The notes: a model not told the origin generated them from the letters alone. DNA of 64,000 nucleotides from Dactylosporangium roseum (GCF_025264685.1 NZ_CP073721.1:1603001-1667000), one strand, 5' to 3'. Shown: positions 34,148-45,721, counted from the first letter of the stretch. Numbers and translations: made by a program.

Positions 34148-35467
34148 GTGACCCCGACCGCGGCCAACCCCGCCACGATGAGGAGGGTCGTCGCCCTCGC
34201 CGTCCCCGCGCTCGTGGTGCTCGCCGCCGAGCCGCTCTACGTGCTGGTGGACACGGCGGTGGTCGGCCATCTCGGCCGCACGCAGCTCGCCGCCCTCGCC
34301 ATCGGCGGCTCGGTGATGTCGCTCGCCGTCTGGCTCGGCACCGTCCTCGCCTACGGCACCACCGGCCGCGCCGCCCGCAGGTTCGGCGCCGGTCAGCGCG
34401 CCGCCGCCGTCGAGGAGGGCGTGCAGGCCACCTGGCTGGCGCTCGCCGGCGGGACGACCATCCTGCTCGTGCTCGAGCTGATCGCGGGCCCGCTGGCCAG
34501 GGCGCTCGCCGGTGGTGCGGGCGCGGTCGCCGACAACGCCGAGACCTGGCTGCGTGTCGCGGCCCTCGGCGCGCCCGGGCTGATGCTCGGCACGGCCGGC
34601 AACGGCTGGATGCGCGGCGTCCAGGACACCCGCCGCCCGCTCTACTTCGTGCTCGGCGCCAACGCCCTGTCCGCGGTCCTCTGCCCGATCCTCGTGTACC
34701 CGGCCGGGCTCGGCCTCGTCGGCTCGGCGGTCGCCAACGTCACCGCGCAGACGCTCGTCGGCCTGCTGTTCGTGCGCGCCCTGGTCACCGAGAAGGTGCC
34801 GCTGGCGCCCCGGCCCGCCGTCATCGGCCGTCAGCTCGTGCTCGGCCGTGATCTGCTGCTGCGCGGCGCCGCGTTCCAGGCCTGCTTCCTGTCCGCGTCG
34901 GCGGTCGCCGCCCGTTTCGGCGAGGCCGCGCTCGCTGCGCACCAGATCGCCGTTCAGATGTTCTTCTTCACCGCCCTGGCGCTCGACGCCGTCGCCATCG
35001 CGGCGCAGTCCCTGGTCGGCGCGGCGCTCGGCGGCGAACGGGTCGCCGAGGCCAAGCACCTGGCCCGCCGGATCAGCCTCGCCGGACTGGTCTCGGGGAT
35101 CGGGTTCGCGGTGGTCGTGGCCGCGGCCCTCCTCGTCGTCCGCCCGTGGTTCGGTGCCGATGAGGAGGTGTACGGCCAGGCGCGGCTCGCCTGGTGGTTC
35201 TTCGTCGCCATGATGCCCGCGGCCGGCGTGGTCTTCGCGCTCGACGGGGTGTTCCTCGGCGCGGGCGACGTCCGGTACCTTCGCAATCTCACGCTGATCT
35301 CCGCCCTGGGCGGCTTCCTGCCCGGCATCTGGCTGGCCTATCTGCTGGATTTCGGCCTCCGCGGGGTCTGGGCCGCGTTGACGTTGTTCATCGCGCTCCG
35401 GCTGGCCGGTCTGCTGTTCCGGCTGTCCGGCGACGCCTGGGCGGTGGCGGGTGCGGATCGCGGATGA
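34148..35467 (+). CDS. MATE-family multidrug/metabolite exporter (DinF-like)
   Basis: 439 residues, about 12 membrane helices in two MatE halves: ALVVLAAEPLYVLVDTAVVG and HLGRTQLAALAIGG near the N-terminus, and LAAHQIAVQMFFFTALALDA in the second half. It uses a Na+ or H+ gradient to expel cationic compounds. The M. tuberculosis dinF homologue (Rv2836c, from memory) also follows rbfA-nrnA. Starts at GTG 34148, without a ribosome site. Confidence 0.9.
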   Translation: MTPTAANPATMRRVVALAVPALVVLAAEPLYVLVDTAVVGHLGRTQLAALAIGGSVMSLAVWLGTVLAYGTTGRAARRFGAGQRAAAVEEGVQATWLALAGGTTILLVLELIAGPLARALAGGAGAVADNAETWLRVAALGAPGLMLGTAGNGWMRGVQDTRRPLYFVLGANALSAVLCPILVYPAGLGLVGSAVANVTAQTLVGLLFVRALVTEKVPLAPRPAVIGRQLVLGRDLLLRGAAFQACFLSASAVAARFGEAALAAHQIAVQMFFFTALALDAVAIAAQSLVGAALGGERVAEAKHLARRISLAGLVSGIGFAVVVAAALLVVRPWFGADEEVYGQARLAWWFFVAMMPAAGVVFALDGVFLGAGDVRYLRNLTLISALGGFLPGIWLAYLLDFGLRGVWAALTLFIALRLAGLLFRLSGDAWAVAGADRG

Positions 35468-35508
35468 CCGGTCGGCCAGGGCGCGCCCGTCCGGTCCGGC
35501 GCGGTCAC

Positions 35509-35514
35509 TAGGCT
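35509..35514 (+). promoter_or_regulatory. -10 hexamer TAGGCT, leaderless
   Basis: Ends seven bases before GTG 35522 of truB. Confidence 0.4.
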
Positions 35515-35521
35515 TTCGGCT

Positions 35522-36427
35522 GTGGTGGACAAGGCAGTGGCGAAGAAGGCGCCGGCACGGAGCGGGCTCGTGGTCGTGGACAAGCCGGGCGGGATGACCT
35601 CGCACGACGTGGTGTCCCGGATGCGCCGGCTGGCACGGACGCGACGGGTCGGGCACGGCGGCACGCTCGACCCGATGGCCACCGGCGTGCTGATCATCGG
35701 TGTGGAGAAGGCGACCCGCCTGCTCACGTATGTCATCGGCAGCACGAAGGAGTACCGCGCGACGATCCGCCTCGGCCAGGCCACCGTCACCGACGACGCC
35801 GAGGGTGACGTTGTGTCCACAATGGATGCCAGCGGGCTCACCGACGGCGACCTGCACGCCGGGCTGGCGCCGCTGCGGGGCGAGATCCTCCAGGTGCCGA
35901 GCGCGGTGTCGGCGATCAAGGTCGACGGTGTGCGGTCGTACCACCGGGTGCGCGCCGGTGCGGAGGTCGCGCTCGAGGCGCGCCCGGTCACCGTGTCCCG
36001 CCTCGACGTGCTGGGCATCCGCCGCGAGGGCGAGGTGGTCGACGTCGACGTCGACGTGGCCTGCTCGTCGGGCACCTACATCCGGGCGCTGGCCCGCGAC
36101 CTCGGTGCCGCGCTCGGCGTCGGCGGCCACCTGACCGCACTGCGGCGCACCGCGGTCGGCGCGTTCACCCTCGCCGAGGCGGCGACGCTCGACGAGTTGG
36201 CCGAGCGGGACGACCCGGTGACGCTGCCGCTGCCGGCGGCCGCCGACCGCTGCTTCGCCCGGCGGGACGCGACCCCGGACGAGGCGAAGACACTGTCGCA
36301 CGGCGGTCCGCTCGCCCCGGCCGGCATCGAGGGACCGTATGCGGTGTTCGCTCCCGACGGCACGGTGCTCGCCATCGTGAGCGAGCGCGGTGGCAAGGCG
36401 CGGCCGGAGATCGTGCTGGTGCCGTAG
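35522..36427 (+). CDS. truB: tRNA pseudouridine(55) synthase TruB
   Basis: 301 residues. Isomerises U55 in the T-loop of tRNAs. The catalytic Asp lies in GHGGTLDPMATGVLIIG. The substrate loop VVDKPGGMTSHDVVSRMRR and the C-terminal PUA-like domain (PYAVFAPDGTVLAIV) are present. Either GTG 35522 or GTG 35525 could be the first codon. Confidence 0.95.
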   Translation: MVDKAVAKKAPARSGLVVVDKPGGMTSHDVVSRMRRLARTRRVGHGGTLDPMATGVLIIGVEKATRLLTYVIGSTKEYRATIRLGQATVTDDAEGDVVSTMDASGLTDGDLHAGLAPLRGEILQVPSAVSAIKVDGVRSYHRVRAGAEVALEARPVTVSRLDVLGIRREGEVVDVDVDVACSSGTYIRALARDLGAALGVGGHLTALRRTAVGAFTLAEAATLDELAERDDPVTLPLPAAADRCFARRDATPDEAKTLSHGGPLAPAGIEGPYAVFAPDGTVLAIVSERGGKARPEIVLVP

Positions 36428-36760
36428 CTACCGGGTGTGCGGGCGCGGGCCGGTGCCGGCACGGGTCGCGCGGGCGTGGAGGCCGGCCAGCCGCTCCACG
36501 GTGAAGTCGGCACCCGGCACCGTCCGCAGGTCCGCGACGTGGCTGCCGGCCGCCTTGCCCGCCGGTACACCTGCCGGAGCATCCTCGACGGTCAGCATGG
36601 CCGCCGCCGTGAGGGTGGCCCTCCGGGTGTGGCTCGGCGCACTCGATCTCCGAGATCGTCACCAGCCCGTTCAGCGCGCCGCGGGTCGCCACGACGCCCG
36701 CGACGTCGGCGTCGACCGGTGCCCGTCCATGTCGAACGACACCGGGGAGACGTCCGCCAT
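36428..36760 (-). pseudogene. HAD-family hydrolase pseudogene
   Basis: On the minus strand MADVSPVSFDMDG gives motif I of a HAD phosphatase. Another frame gives ISEIECAEPHPEG (the motif II-III stretch usually written KPHPEG). A third gives LTVEDAPAGVPAGKAAG then VPGADFTVERLAGLHARA, the motif IV and C-terminus of beta-phosphoglucomutase-like enzymes. Three frames and a length near 110 codons instead of about 220 show frameshifts and an internal deletion. Confidence 0.7.
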
Positions 36761-36781
36761 GTCGGCATCCTGCCCCGGCGC

Positions 36782-36787
36782 TAGGCT
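36782..36787 (+). promoter_or_regulatory. -10 hexamer TAGGCT, leaderless
   Basis: Ends seven bases before ATG 36795 of ribF. Confidence 0.4.
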
Positions 36788-36794
36788 CGGTGGC

Positions 36795-37727
36795 ATGCAG
36801 CGGTGGCGGGGAACACAAGCGGCGCCCGGGGGATGGGGACGGGCGGTCGCCACGATCGGTGTCTTCGACGGCGTCCACCGGGGACATCAGCAGATCATCG
36901 GGCACGCGGTGAAGCGGGCCGGGGAGTTGGGTGTGCGGTCGGTCGTGCTGACGTTCGACCCGCATCCGGCGGAGGTGGTCCGCCCGGGTTCGCACCCGGC
37001 GGTCCTCACGGAGCCCTCGCGCAAGGCCGAGCTGATCGAGGCGCTCGGCGTCGACGTGCTGTGCGTGATCCCCTTCACGGTGGAGTATTCGCGACTGTCG
37101 CCCGAGGCGTTCGTCCACGACGCGCTGGTGGAGCACCTCCACACGGCGCTGATCGTGGTGGGGGAGAACTTCCGGTTCGGCCACAAGGCGGCCGGGGACG
37201 TCGAGCTGCTGCGCCGGCTCGGGCGGACCTTCGGGTTCGGGGTCGAGGGAGCGCAGCTCGTCGCGGACGAGGGCACGGTGTTCTCCTCGACGTACATCCG
37301 CTCCTGCGTCGACGCGGGTGACGTCGTGGCGGCGGCCCGCGCGCTCGGTCGGCCGCATCGGCTGGAGGGCGTGGTGATCCGTGGCGATCAGCGCGGTCGC
37401 GAGCTGGGCTTCCCGACCGCCAACCTCCTCACCCCGCCCAACGCCGCGGTGCCCGCCGACGGCATCTACGCGGCGTGGCTGATCCGTGACCGGGACGGGG
37501 TGGCGCTGCCGACGGCCGTGTCGATCGGCACCAATCCGACCTTCGCCGGCAAGGAGCGCCGGGTCGAGGCGTTCGTGCTGGACTTCGAGGGCGACCTGTA
37601 CGGCGAACGGGTGAGTCTCGACTTCGTGGATCGGCTGCGTGAGCAGCGCACATACACCGGGGTGGAGCCCTTGATCGCGCAGATCGACGAGGACGTCGCG
37701 CAGACCAGACAGGTGCTCGGCAGATAG
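36795..37727 (+). CDS. ribF: Bifunctional riboflavin kinase/FAD synthetase
   Basis: 310 residues. Makes FMN and FAD. The N-terminal nucleotidyltransferase domain has ATIGVFDGVHRGHQQIIGHA and SSTYIRSCVDAGDV. The C-terminal kinase domain has GRELGFPTANLLTPPNAAVP and VEAFVLDFEGDLYG. Start ATG 36795 is fixed by the TAGGCT hexamer seven bases earlier. truB-ribF-rpsO order is conserved, here with a HAD pseudogene between truB and ribF. Confidence 0.94.
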   Translation: MQRWRGTQAAPGGWGRAVATIGVFDGVHRGHQQIIGHAVKRAGELGVRSVVLTFDPHPAEVVRPGSHPAVLTEPSRKAELIEALGVDVLCVIPFTVEYSRLSPEAFVHDALVEHLHTALIVVGENFRFGHKAAGDVELLRRLGRTFGFGVEGAQLVADEGTVFSSTYIRSCVDAGDVVAAARALGRPHRLEGVVIRGDQRGRELGFPTANLLTPPNAAVPADGIYAAWLIRDRDGVALPTAVSIGTNPTFAGKERRVEAFVLDFEGDLYGERVSLDFVDRLREQRTYTGVEPLIAQIDEDVAQTRQVLGR

Positions 37728-37840
37728 GTCTGTTAGCCTTGGATTGACGCCGGGTGACCGGCGGGGGTCAGGCTGCCTGCACGACGCCGCGGGTGCCGCG
37801 ACCTTGCACCGTTTCCGCAGACCCAGCATTAAGGGAGAAC

Positions 37841-38110
37841 ATGGCGCTCGATTCTGCGCAGAAGACCGAGATCATCACGAAGTACGCGACGGTCGAGGGT
37901 GACACCGGTTCGCCCGAGGTCCAGGTCGCGATGCTGACGAAGCGGATCGCGGATCTGACCGAACACCTCAAGCAGCACAAGCACGACCACCACAGCCGGC
38001 GCGGCCTGCTGCTGCTGGTCGGCCGTCGCCGCCGCCTGCTCAACTACCTGCAGCGCAGCGACATCAACCGCTACCGATCGCTGATCGAGCGGCTCGGATT
38101 GCGCCGATAG
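37841..38110 (+). CDS. rpsO: 30S ribosomal protein S15
   Basis: 89 residues, exact family length. Binds 16S rRNA helices 20-22. Contains [17 protein letters not shown] then [20 protein letters not shown] and [27 protein letters not shown] at 37831-37837 is the ribosome site. A TAGCCT hexamer at 37735-37740 could give it its own promoter with a 100-nt leader, long enough for S15 autoregulation. Confidence 0.97.
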   Translation: MALDSAQKTEIITKYATVEGDTGSPEVQVAMLTKRIADLTEHLKQHKHDHHSRRGLLLLVGRRRRLLNYLQRSDINRYRSLIERLGLRR

Positions 38111-38118
38111 CTACCCAT

Positions 38119-38157
38119 CGGACGGGGGAGTGGCGACATTCGCCGCTCCCCCGTCCG
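38119..38157 (+). terminator. rpsO-pnp intergenic hairpin
   Basis: An 18-bp stem (38119-38136 with 38140-38157, one G-U pair) and a 3-base loop. In Escherichia coli and Streptomyces the rpsO-pnp spacer contains a stem-loop cut by RNase III that controls pnp expression. This is the structural counterpart. It may also attenuate read-through. Confidence 0.75.
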
Positions 38158-38312
38158 GTAATGACACACTGAAATGGAGAGCCCGCCGAGCGAGTCGGCG
38201 CACCGGTCTCCGGTAGTGGCTTCCGGGATAGCGACCCGTGAGCTTCGATCGAAGACCGGCCGCAGACAGCTCCGCCAGGGCGAACCACGACCTGAAGGAG
38301 TATTGGAACACC

Positions 38313-40709
38313 ATGACCGAGCAGAGCACTCTCGGTACTCACACCAGCACTGCGATCATCGACAACGGCTCGTTCGGCACCCGGGAGATCACGTTCTCCA
38401 CGGGTCGTCTGGCGCGTCAGGCGGCGGGCTCGGCCCTCGCCCGGCTCGGTGAGACCGTCGTGCTGTCGGCCACCACGGCCGGCAAGCAGCCGAAGGAACA
38501 GTTCGACTTCTTCCCGCTGACGGTCGACGTCGAAGAGCGCATGTACGCGGCCGGTCGCATCCCCGGCTCGTTCTTCCGCCGCGAGGGCCGGCCCAGTGAG
38601 GACGCGGTCCTCACCTGCCGTCTCATCGACCGGCCGCTCCGGCCGAGCTTCGTCAAGGGCCTGCGCAACGAGGTGCAGGTCGTCGAGACGGTGCTCGCGC
38701 TGGACCCGGCCCACCCGTACGACGTCGTCGCGATCAACGCCGCGTCGCTGTCGACCAAGCTGTCCGGCCTGCCGTTCTCCGGCCCGATCGGCGCCACCCG
38801 CATGGCCCACGTCGACGGGCAATGGGTGGCGTTCCCGACGGTCGAGGAGCTCGGCCGCGCCACCTTCGACATGGTCGTCGCCGGCCGGGCCCTGCCCGAC
38901 GGCGATGTCGCGATCATGATGGTGGAGGCCGAGGCCACGGAGCACACCGTGGGCCTCGTCGCCGCCGGCGCCACGGCGCCGACCGAGGAGGTCGTCGCCA
39001 GCGGCCTGGAGGCGTCCAAGCCCGCCATCCGCGAGCTGTGCCGGGCCCAGTCCGAGCTGGCGGCCGTCGCCGCCAAGCCGGTGCAGGAGTTCCCGGTCTT
39101 CCTCGACTACCAACCGGACGCCTACGAGGCCGTCGCCGCCGCGGTGAAGGACGAGGTCTCCGAGGCCCTGCGGATCGCCTCGAAGGCGGAGCGCGAGGAG
39201 GCCCTCGACCGGATCAAGGAGGCCGCCTTCCAGCGGCTCGCCGCCGACTTCGAGGGGCGCGAGAAGGAGATCGGCGCCGCCCTGCGGTCGCTGACCAAGA
39301 ACGAGGTCCGGGCGCGGGTCCTGCGCGACCAGGTCCGCATCGACGGCCGCGGCCCGCGCGACATCCGGCCGCTGACCGCCGAGGTGCAGGTGCTGCCACG
39401 CGTCCACGGTTCGGCGCTGTTCGAGCGGGGCGAGACGCAGATCCTCGGCGTCACCACCCTGAACATGCTGCGCATGGAGCAGACGCTCGACACGCTGGCG
39501 CCGGAGAAGTCCAAGCGCTACATGCACAACTACAACTTCCCGCCGTATTCGACCGGTGAGACCGGCCGGGTGGGCGCGCCGAAGCGGCGCGAGATCGGCC
39601 ACGGCGCGCTTGCCGAGCGGGCCCTGATCCCGGTGCTGCCGGCACGTGAGGAGTTCCCCTACGCGATCCGTCAGGTGTCCGAGGCCCTCGGCTCCAACGG
39701 CTCGACCAGCATGGGCTCGGTCTGCGCCTCGACCATGGCGCTGCTGTCCGCCGGTGTGCCGCTCAAGGCGCCGGTCGCCGGCATCGCGATGGGCCTGATC
39801 TCGGACGAGGTCGACGGCAAGACGCAGTTCGTGACGCTGACCGACATCCTGGGCGCGGAGGACGCGTTCGGCGACATGGACTTCAAGGTCGCCGGCACGC
39901 GTGACTTCGTGACCGCGCTGCAGTTGGACACCAAGCTCGACGGCATCCCGTCGGACGTGCTGGCCGGCGCCCTGCAGCAGGCCCACGACGCGCGCCACGT
40001 CATCCTCGACGTGATGGCCGAGGCGATCGAGTCGCCGGCCGGCATGAGCCAGTACGCACCGCGTGTCACCACGGTCCGCATCCCGGTCGACAAGATCGGC
40101 ATGGTCATCGGCCCCAAGGGCCAGACCATCAACGCGATCCAGGACGAGACCGGCGCCGAGATCAGCATCGAGGACGACGGCACGATCTACGTCGGCGCGA
40201 CCGACGGCCCGTCGGCCGATGCCGCCGTGGAGCGGATCAACGCGATCGCCAACCCGACGATGCCGAAGGTCGGCGACAAGTTCCTCGGCACGGTGGTGAA
40301 GACGGCCGCGTTCGGCGCGTTCATCTCGCTGCTGCCGGGCCGCGACGGCCTGCTGCACATCTCCAAGGTGGGCAACGGCAAGCGCGTCGAGAAGGTCGAG
40401 GACTTCCTCAACGTCGGCGACAAGGTCGAGGTCCAGATCGCGGACATCGACAACCGCGGCAAGATCTACCTGGACAAGGTGCTCGCCGAGGGTGAGGCGC
40501 CGGCCACGCCCGCGCCGTCCGAGGGTGGCGAGCGCCCGCCGGCCCGCGACCGGGGCGACCGCGGTCCCCGCGGCCGTGACCGGGGCGACCGGGGCCCGCG
40601 TCAGTCCTCCTCGGCGCCCTCCTCGTCGGAGGAAGGGTCGTCGCCGGAAGAGGGCGGCGAGGGCGGCGAGGGCGGCGAGTTCCGTCGTCGGCGGAACCGG
40701 CACAGCTAA
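38313..40709 (+). CDS. pnp: Polyribonucleotide nucleotidyltransferase (PNPase)
   Basis: 798 residues. Phosphorolytic 3'-5' exoribonuclease; in actinobacteria also a 3'-polymerase. Two RNase PH domains ([20 protein letters not shown] and later [37 protein letters not shown]), a KH domain ([20 protein letters not shown]) and an S1 domain ([20 protein letters not shown]), then a charged tail with [10 protein letters not shown] repeats and an acidic [14 protein letters not shown] 38313 is 12 bases after AAGGAG, a slightly long spacing. An upstream in-frame ATG does not fit family alignments. Confidence 0.95.
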   Translation: MTEQSTLGTHTSTAIIDNGSFGTREITFSTGRLARQAAGSALARLGETVVLSATTAGKQPKEQFDFFPLTVDVEERMYAAGRIPGSFFRREGRPSEDAVLTCRLIDRPLRPSFVKGLRNEVQVVETVLALDPAHPYDVVAINAASLSTKLSGLPFSGPIGATRMAHVDGQWVAFPTVEELGRATFDMVVAGRALPDGDVAIMMVEAEATEHTVGLVAAGATAPTEEVVASGLEASKPAIRELCRAQSELAAVAAKPVQEFPVFLDYQPDAYEAVAAAVKDEVSEALRIASKAEREEALDRIKEAAFQRLAADFEGREKEIGAALRSLTKNEVRARVLRDQVRIDGRGPRDIRPLTAEVQVLPRVHGSALFERGETQILGVTTLNMLRMEQTLDTLAPEKSKRYMHNYNFPPYSTGETGRVGAPKRREIGHGALAERALIPVLPAREEFPYAIRQVSEALGSNGSTSMGSVCASTMALLSAGVPLKAPVAGIAMGLISDEVDGKTQFVTLTDILGAEDAFGDMDFKVAGTRDFVTALQLDTKLDGIPSDVLAGALQQAHDARHVILDVMAEAIESPAGMSQYAPRVTTVRIPVDKIGMVIGPKGQTINAIQDETGAEISIEDDGTIYVGATDGPSADAAVERINAIANPTMPKVGDKFLGTVVKTAAFGAFISLLPGRDGLLHISKVGNGKRVEKVEDFLNVGDKVEVQIADIDNRGKIYLDKVLAEGEAPATPAPSEGGERPPARDRGDRGPRGRDRGDRGPRQSSSAPSSSEEGSSPEEGGEGGEGGEFRRRRNRHS

Positions 40710-40712
40710 CCC

Positions 40713-42823
<2,111 letters not shown>

Positions 42824-42830
42824 GTTCGCT

Positions 42831-42926
42831 GGTTTGTCAGGGCCCGCCCGTGGTTCAGGCGGGTCTTTGCTCACTCCGGTTTGTCAGGGCCCGCGCCCGT
42901 GGTTCAGGCGGGCCTTTGCTCACTCC
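42831..42926 (+). terminator. Tandemly duplicated terminator after dapB
   Basis: Two near-identical units, 42831-42877 (47 bp) and 42878-42926 (49 bp). Each has a CCCGCC/GGCGGG hairpin around CGTGGTTCA then CTTTG. The second unit has two extra bases (GC) in the stem region and one compensating-type T to C change. Confidence 0.75.
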
Positions 42927-43014
42927 GGCGACCTCCGCGGCCGCCGTCCGGCTCCCGCCTCGTCGCCCGCCACGTCCGCGGCGTGGCGGGCGACGGGCTG
43001 CGGCTCACAGGTCA

Positions 43015-43208
43015 GGGAGCCCCGGCGGCGCGTTCCGTGCCGCTCGATCTCATGATCATGGGAAAGATGTGGCTGTCGGGGTAGCCACATCTTTCCCATG
43101 ATCATGAGATCGAGCGGTGTGGCGGCGGATTGCGCCGGAATGCGCGCCGATCGGCACGCCTCGGCGGCGAAACCTCCGACCGATTCACCCGAATTGTCGG
43201 CCTTGGCC
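43015..43208 (-). repeat. Dispersed palindromic repeat, family A, copy 3
   Basis: Inverted relative to copies 1 and 2. Its centre is a perfect 35-bp palindrome arm pair, 43041-43075 and 43083-43117, with a 7-base loop. The right flank matches the left flank of the MITE at 30118 onward (reverse complement of GACAATTCGGG near 43188), and the left flank matches CGGCACGGAACGCGCCGCC of its right half. Terminal repeats are lacking, so it is a truncated copy. Confidence 0.7.
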
Positions 43209-43544
43209 GGGTTGGCTAGGGGCTGTTGGGCTTGGCTCGCGGCCTTGTATCGGGGGTGGCTGGATGTTTCCCACGATCAAGAAGCCCTGCCGGGCCGGTC
43301 GCGGAGCGCGGCCCGGCGTTGTGGCCCGGCGTTGTGGCCCGGCGTTGTGGCCCGGCCGGCGCTGCGGTCCCGGCACCGCTTGACCTGTCTTGAGTGCCGT
43401 CGATGTCCCGCAGAACCGCCGCGGTCGAGCCGGTATGCGCGGGAGTGGGTTATCCTGTGACGGACACGCTGTGTGACGGCGTTATGTCCGATTGGTGGTG
43501 TCCACATACTGGGATCCGAAGGACCCGATTGGGGCGCAACAGGG
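43209..43544. other. Gene-free stretch with a 13-bp tandem repeat
   Basis: 43311-43356 holds three and a half copies of GCCCGGCGTTGTG. No ORF with good codon bias elsewhere. ATG-less and slightly less GC-rich toward 43450-43560. Confidence 0.5.
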
Positions 43545-44165
43545 TTACACCCCGGTAACGACAGGGGGTTCCAAGGGATCCAGGGCGACGTGCCAACGGA
43601 TCTGCGGAACGAGCAGATCGTCAACGTCGAGTGACCGGCTGACTCCGTCCGGGGCCCATCCGGCACCCTCGAGAAACCGACGCGTAACAGAGTCGTCGGC
43701 AAACGTCCAGGCGAGAGCTGTCGTAAACCCGTCAGTACGCCATAAATCGACACTAGCCGCCAACAATCGACTGCCGTGTCCGCGCCGGCCCCACCGCGGC
43801 TCGACCAGCAGGTCAGTGATCGCCGCCGTGTCCTCCAACGCCTTGTCAAGGCCTCTGTGATCTTCGTCTGGCGCGAGTGCGGTGTCATCAGCCGGACCTG
43901 ACGCCACGAAACCGACGACATATGATGACGCAGGTCCGGCGTCGGGCGACTCGCGTTGTTCGCTCGCGACCAGGACCCGGTGTTGCGGTGACGGTGGTTC
44001 GGCGATTGCCTCCCGCCACCTTCGGGTAATCCAGTCCTCGTCCAACTGGTCGAGGATGTGTTTGGGCAGCAGTCGTCGATAGGCGACCCGCCAGGTCGTG
44101 AGTTGGATGCGCGTGATCTCGACGACGTCGTCGAGTCGCGCCGGTCGGACGAACCCGAGCGTCAT
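43545..44165 (-). CDS. GNAT-family N-acetyltransferase
   Basis: 206 residues. The N-terminus reads FVRPARLDDVVEITRIQLTT then WRVAYRRLLP, a typical RimI-like start. The acetyl-CoA loop is LVEPRWGRRGHGSRLL, followed by TTALAWTFADDSVTRRFLEG and AGW. The substrate is unknown. A minus-strand TAGGCT (44174-44179) is eight bases before ATG 44165, so the message is probably leaderless. Divergent from the mannosyltransferase gene. Confidence 0.85.
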   Translation of the reverse strand: MTLGFVRPARLDDVVEITRIQLTTWRVAYRRLLPKHILDQLDEDWITRRWREAIAEPPSPQHRVLVASEQRESPDAGPASSYVVGFVASGPADDTALAPDEDHRGLDKALEDTAAITDLLVEPRWGRRGHGSRLLAASVDLWRTDGFTTALAWTFADDSVTRRFLEGAGWAPDGVSRSLDVDDLLVPQIRWHVALDPLEPPVVTGV

Positions 44166-44291
44166 GTGTCAGCAGCCTACGGTTTTTGTGTGAAGGGCCA
44201 CGTGGCGGGGTAGCGCCGGGACGTCACAGTTGAACCCGGGCCACCGTTGAGACAGCAGGTTTAGCCAGCGAGTGAGTGGAGGGCAGCACAA

Positions 44292-45680
44292 GTGGCGGAG
44301 CGAGGACGAGTCGCCGTGTTGACGGCCGTCCGGCCCAAGCTCCGGCCCGCCGTCAAGAAGGTGCTCATCGTCGCGGCCTTCTGGGCCGTGGTCGGGGCCT
44401 TCCTGTCGGTGGCAGCCGCGAGAAACGGGTATTTCGACCTCAAGGTCTATTACGGCGCGATGGACTACTGGGTCAACCGCGGTGGCGACATCTACGACTA
44501 CCTGGTTCCCGGCACGCCGTACGGCTTCACATATCCGCCGTTCGCGGCGGCGCTCATGACGCCGATGGCCTACATCGGCTGGCATACCGCCATCACCGTC
44601 AGCGTCGTGATGAATGTGCTCGCCCTGCTGGCGATCCTCACCTGGATCGTCGGCCCGGTCATCAAGCGCCAGGGCTGGCAGTTCTGGTTCGCGATGGCGC
44701 TCGCCTTCGGCCTCGTCGCCGCGTTCGAGCCGGTCCGTGAGACCGTCAACTTCGGCCAGGTCAACATCCTGCTGCTCTTCCTGGTCGTCGGCGACGTGCT
44801 CCTGCTGGTCCGCGGCGGCAGCCGCCTGGGCGGCATCGGCATCGGCCTGGCGACCGCCATCAAGCTCACCCCCGGCGTCTTCATCATCTACCTGCTGGTC
44901 ACCCGTCGCTGGCGCGCCGCCGCGGTCTCGGCCGCGACCGCCGCGGCGGCCACCTGGGTCGCCGCGACGTTCGCCCCTGACGCCTCGCGTGTGTTCTGGA
45001 CCGACGCGATGTGGAACACCGACCGCGTCGGCTCGCCGAGCTTCGTGTCCAACCAGGCGCTCAGCGGCCTGGTGTCCCGACTGTTCAACCCCGACCCGAT
45101 GAAGCCGCTGTGGCTGCTGCTCGTCCTCATCACGCTCGTGGTGTGGGCGTGGCGGGCGCGTCGCGCGATCAAGGCTCGGGACGAGCTCGCCGGCTTGGCG
45201 CTGACCGGTCTGATGGGCTGCATGGTGAGCCCGATTAGCTGGATCCACCACCTGGTCTGGGTGCTGCCTTCGATGGCGGTCCTGTTCGACTACGCGACCG
45301 ACAAGTCGATCGACCCGCGGCGCCGCCGCAACCTCGCGATCTTCGGCGGCTTCGCGTACCTGCTGCTGTGCAGCCGCACGCCGTGGGCGTTCCACGAGAA
45401 GTTCGACGGGCTCGGCCTCATCGGCGGCAACGCGTACATCCTGCTGATGATCGGCCTGCTGATCGGCCTGCCGATCCGGGAGCCCGCCGACGCGAGCACC
45501 GGCCCGGCCCGTTCAGCGGACCCCGGCCACTCCACCGGCCCGGCCGTCGAGGACGTGCCGGACCTCGTCGAGATCGACCGGCGGGTCCGTGCGGCGTTCG
45601 ACGCGAAGGACGCCGGAGCGGCCGTCGGGGGCAAGCCCGGCGACGGCGTAGCACCGTCGCGCCCACTCGTCGGCGCTTAG
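44292..45680 (+). CDS. GT87-type polyprenyl-phosphate-mannose-dependent mannosyltransferase (DUF2029)
   Basis: 462 residues with about ten membrane helices. The first loop carries YFDLKVYYGAMDYWVNRGGD (conserved Asp of GT-C enzymes) and YGFTYPPFAAALMTPM, hallmark of the GT87 family that adds alpha-1,2-mannose in actinobacterial lipoglycans. The C-terminus is a soluble Pro/Ala-rich tail. GTG 44292 is eight bases after GGAGGG. The acceptor is probably a phosphatidylinositol mannoside, inferred from family. Confidence 0.85.
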   Translation: MAERGRVAVLTAVRPKLRPAVKKVLIVAAFWAVVGAFLSVAAARNGYFDLKVYYGAMDYWVNRGGDIYDYLVPGTPYGFTYPPFAAALMTPMAYIGWHTAITVSVVMNVLALLAILTWIVGPVIKRQGWQFWFAMALAFGLVAAFEPVRETVNFGQVNILLLFLVVGDVLLLVRGGSRLGGIGIGLATAIKLTPGVFIIYLLVTRRWRAAAVSAATAAAATWVAATFAPDASRVFWTDAMWNTDRVGSPSFVSNQALSGLVSRLFNPDPMKPLWLLLVLITLVVWAWRARRAIKARDELAGLALTGLMGCMVSPISWIHHLVWVLPSMAVLFDYATDKSIDPRRRRNLAIFGGFAYLLLCSRTPWAFHEKFDGLGLIGGNAYILLMIGLLIGLPIREPADASTGPARSADPGHSTGPAVEDVPDLVEIDRRVRAAFDAKDAGAAVGGKPGDGVAPSRPLVGA

Positions 45681-45683
45681 CGC

Positions 45684-45721
45684 CTGTTGCCTAGCTGGGG
45701 CGGGCCCCAGCTAGGCAACAG
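45684..45721. terminator. Perfect 18-bp palindrome after the mannosyltransferase
   Basis: Arms 45684-45701 and 45704-45721 around GG; four bases after the stop codon. No T-run. It may terminate transcription without a U-tract. Confidence 0.65.
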
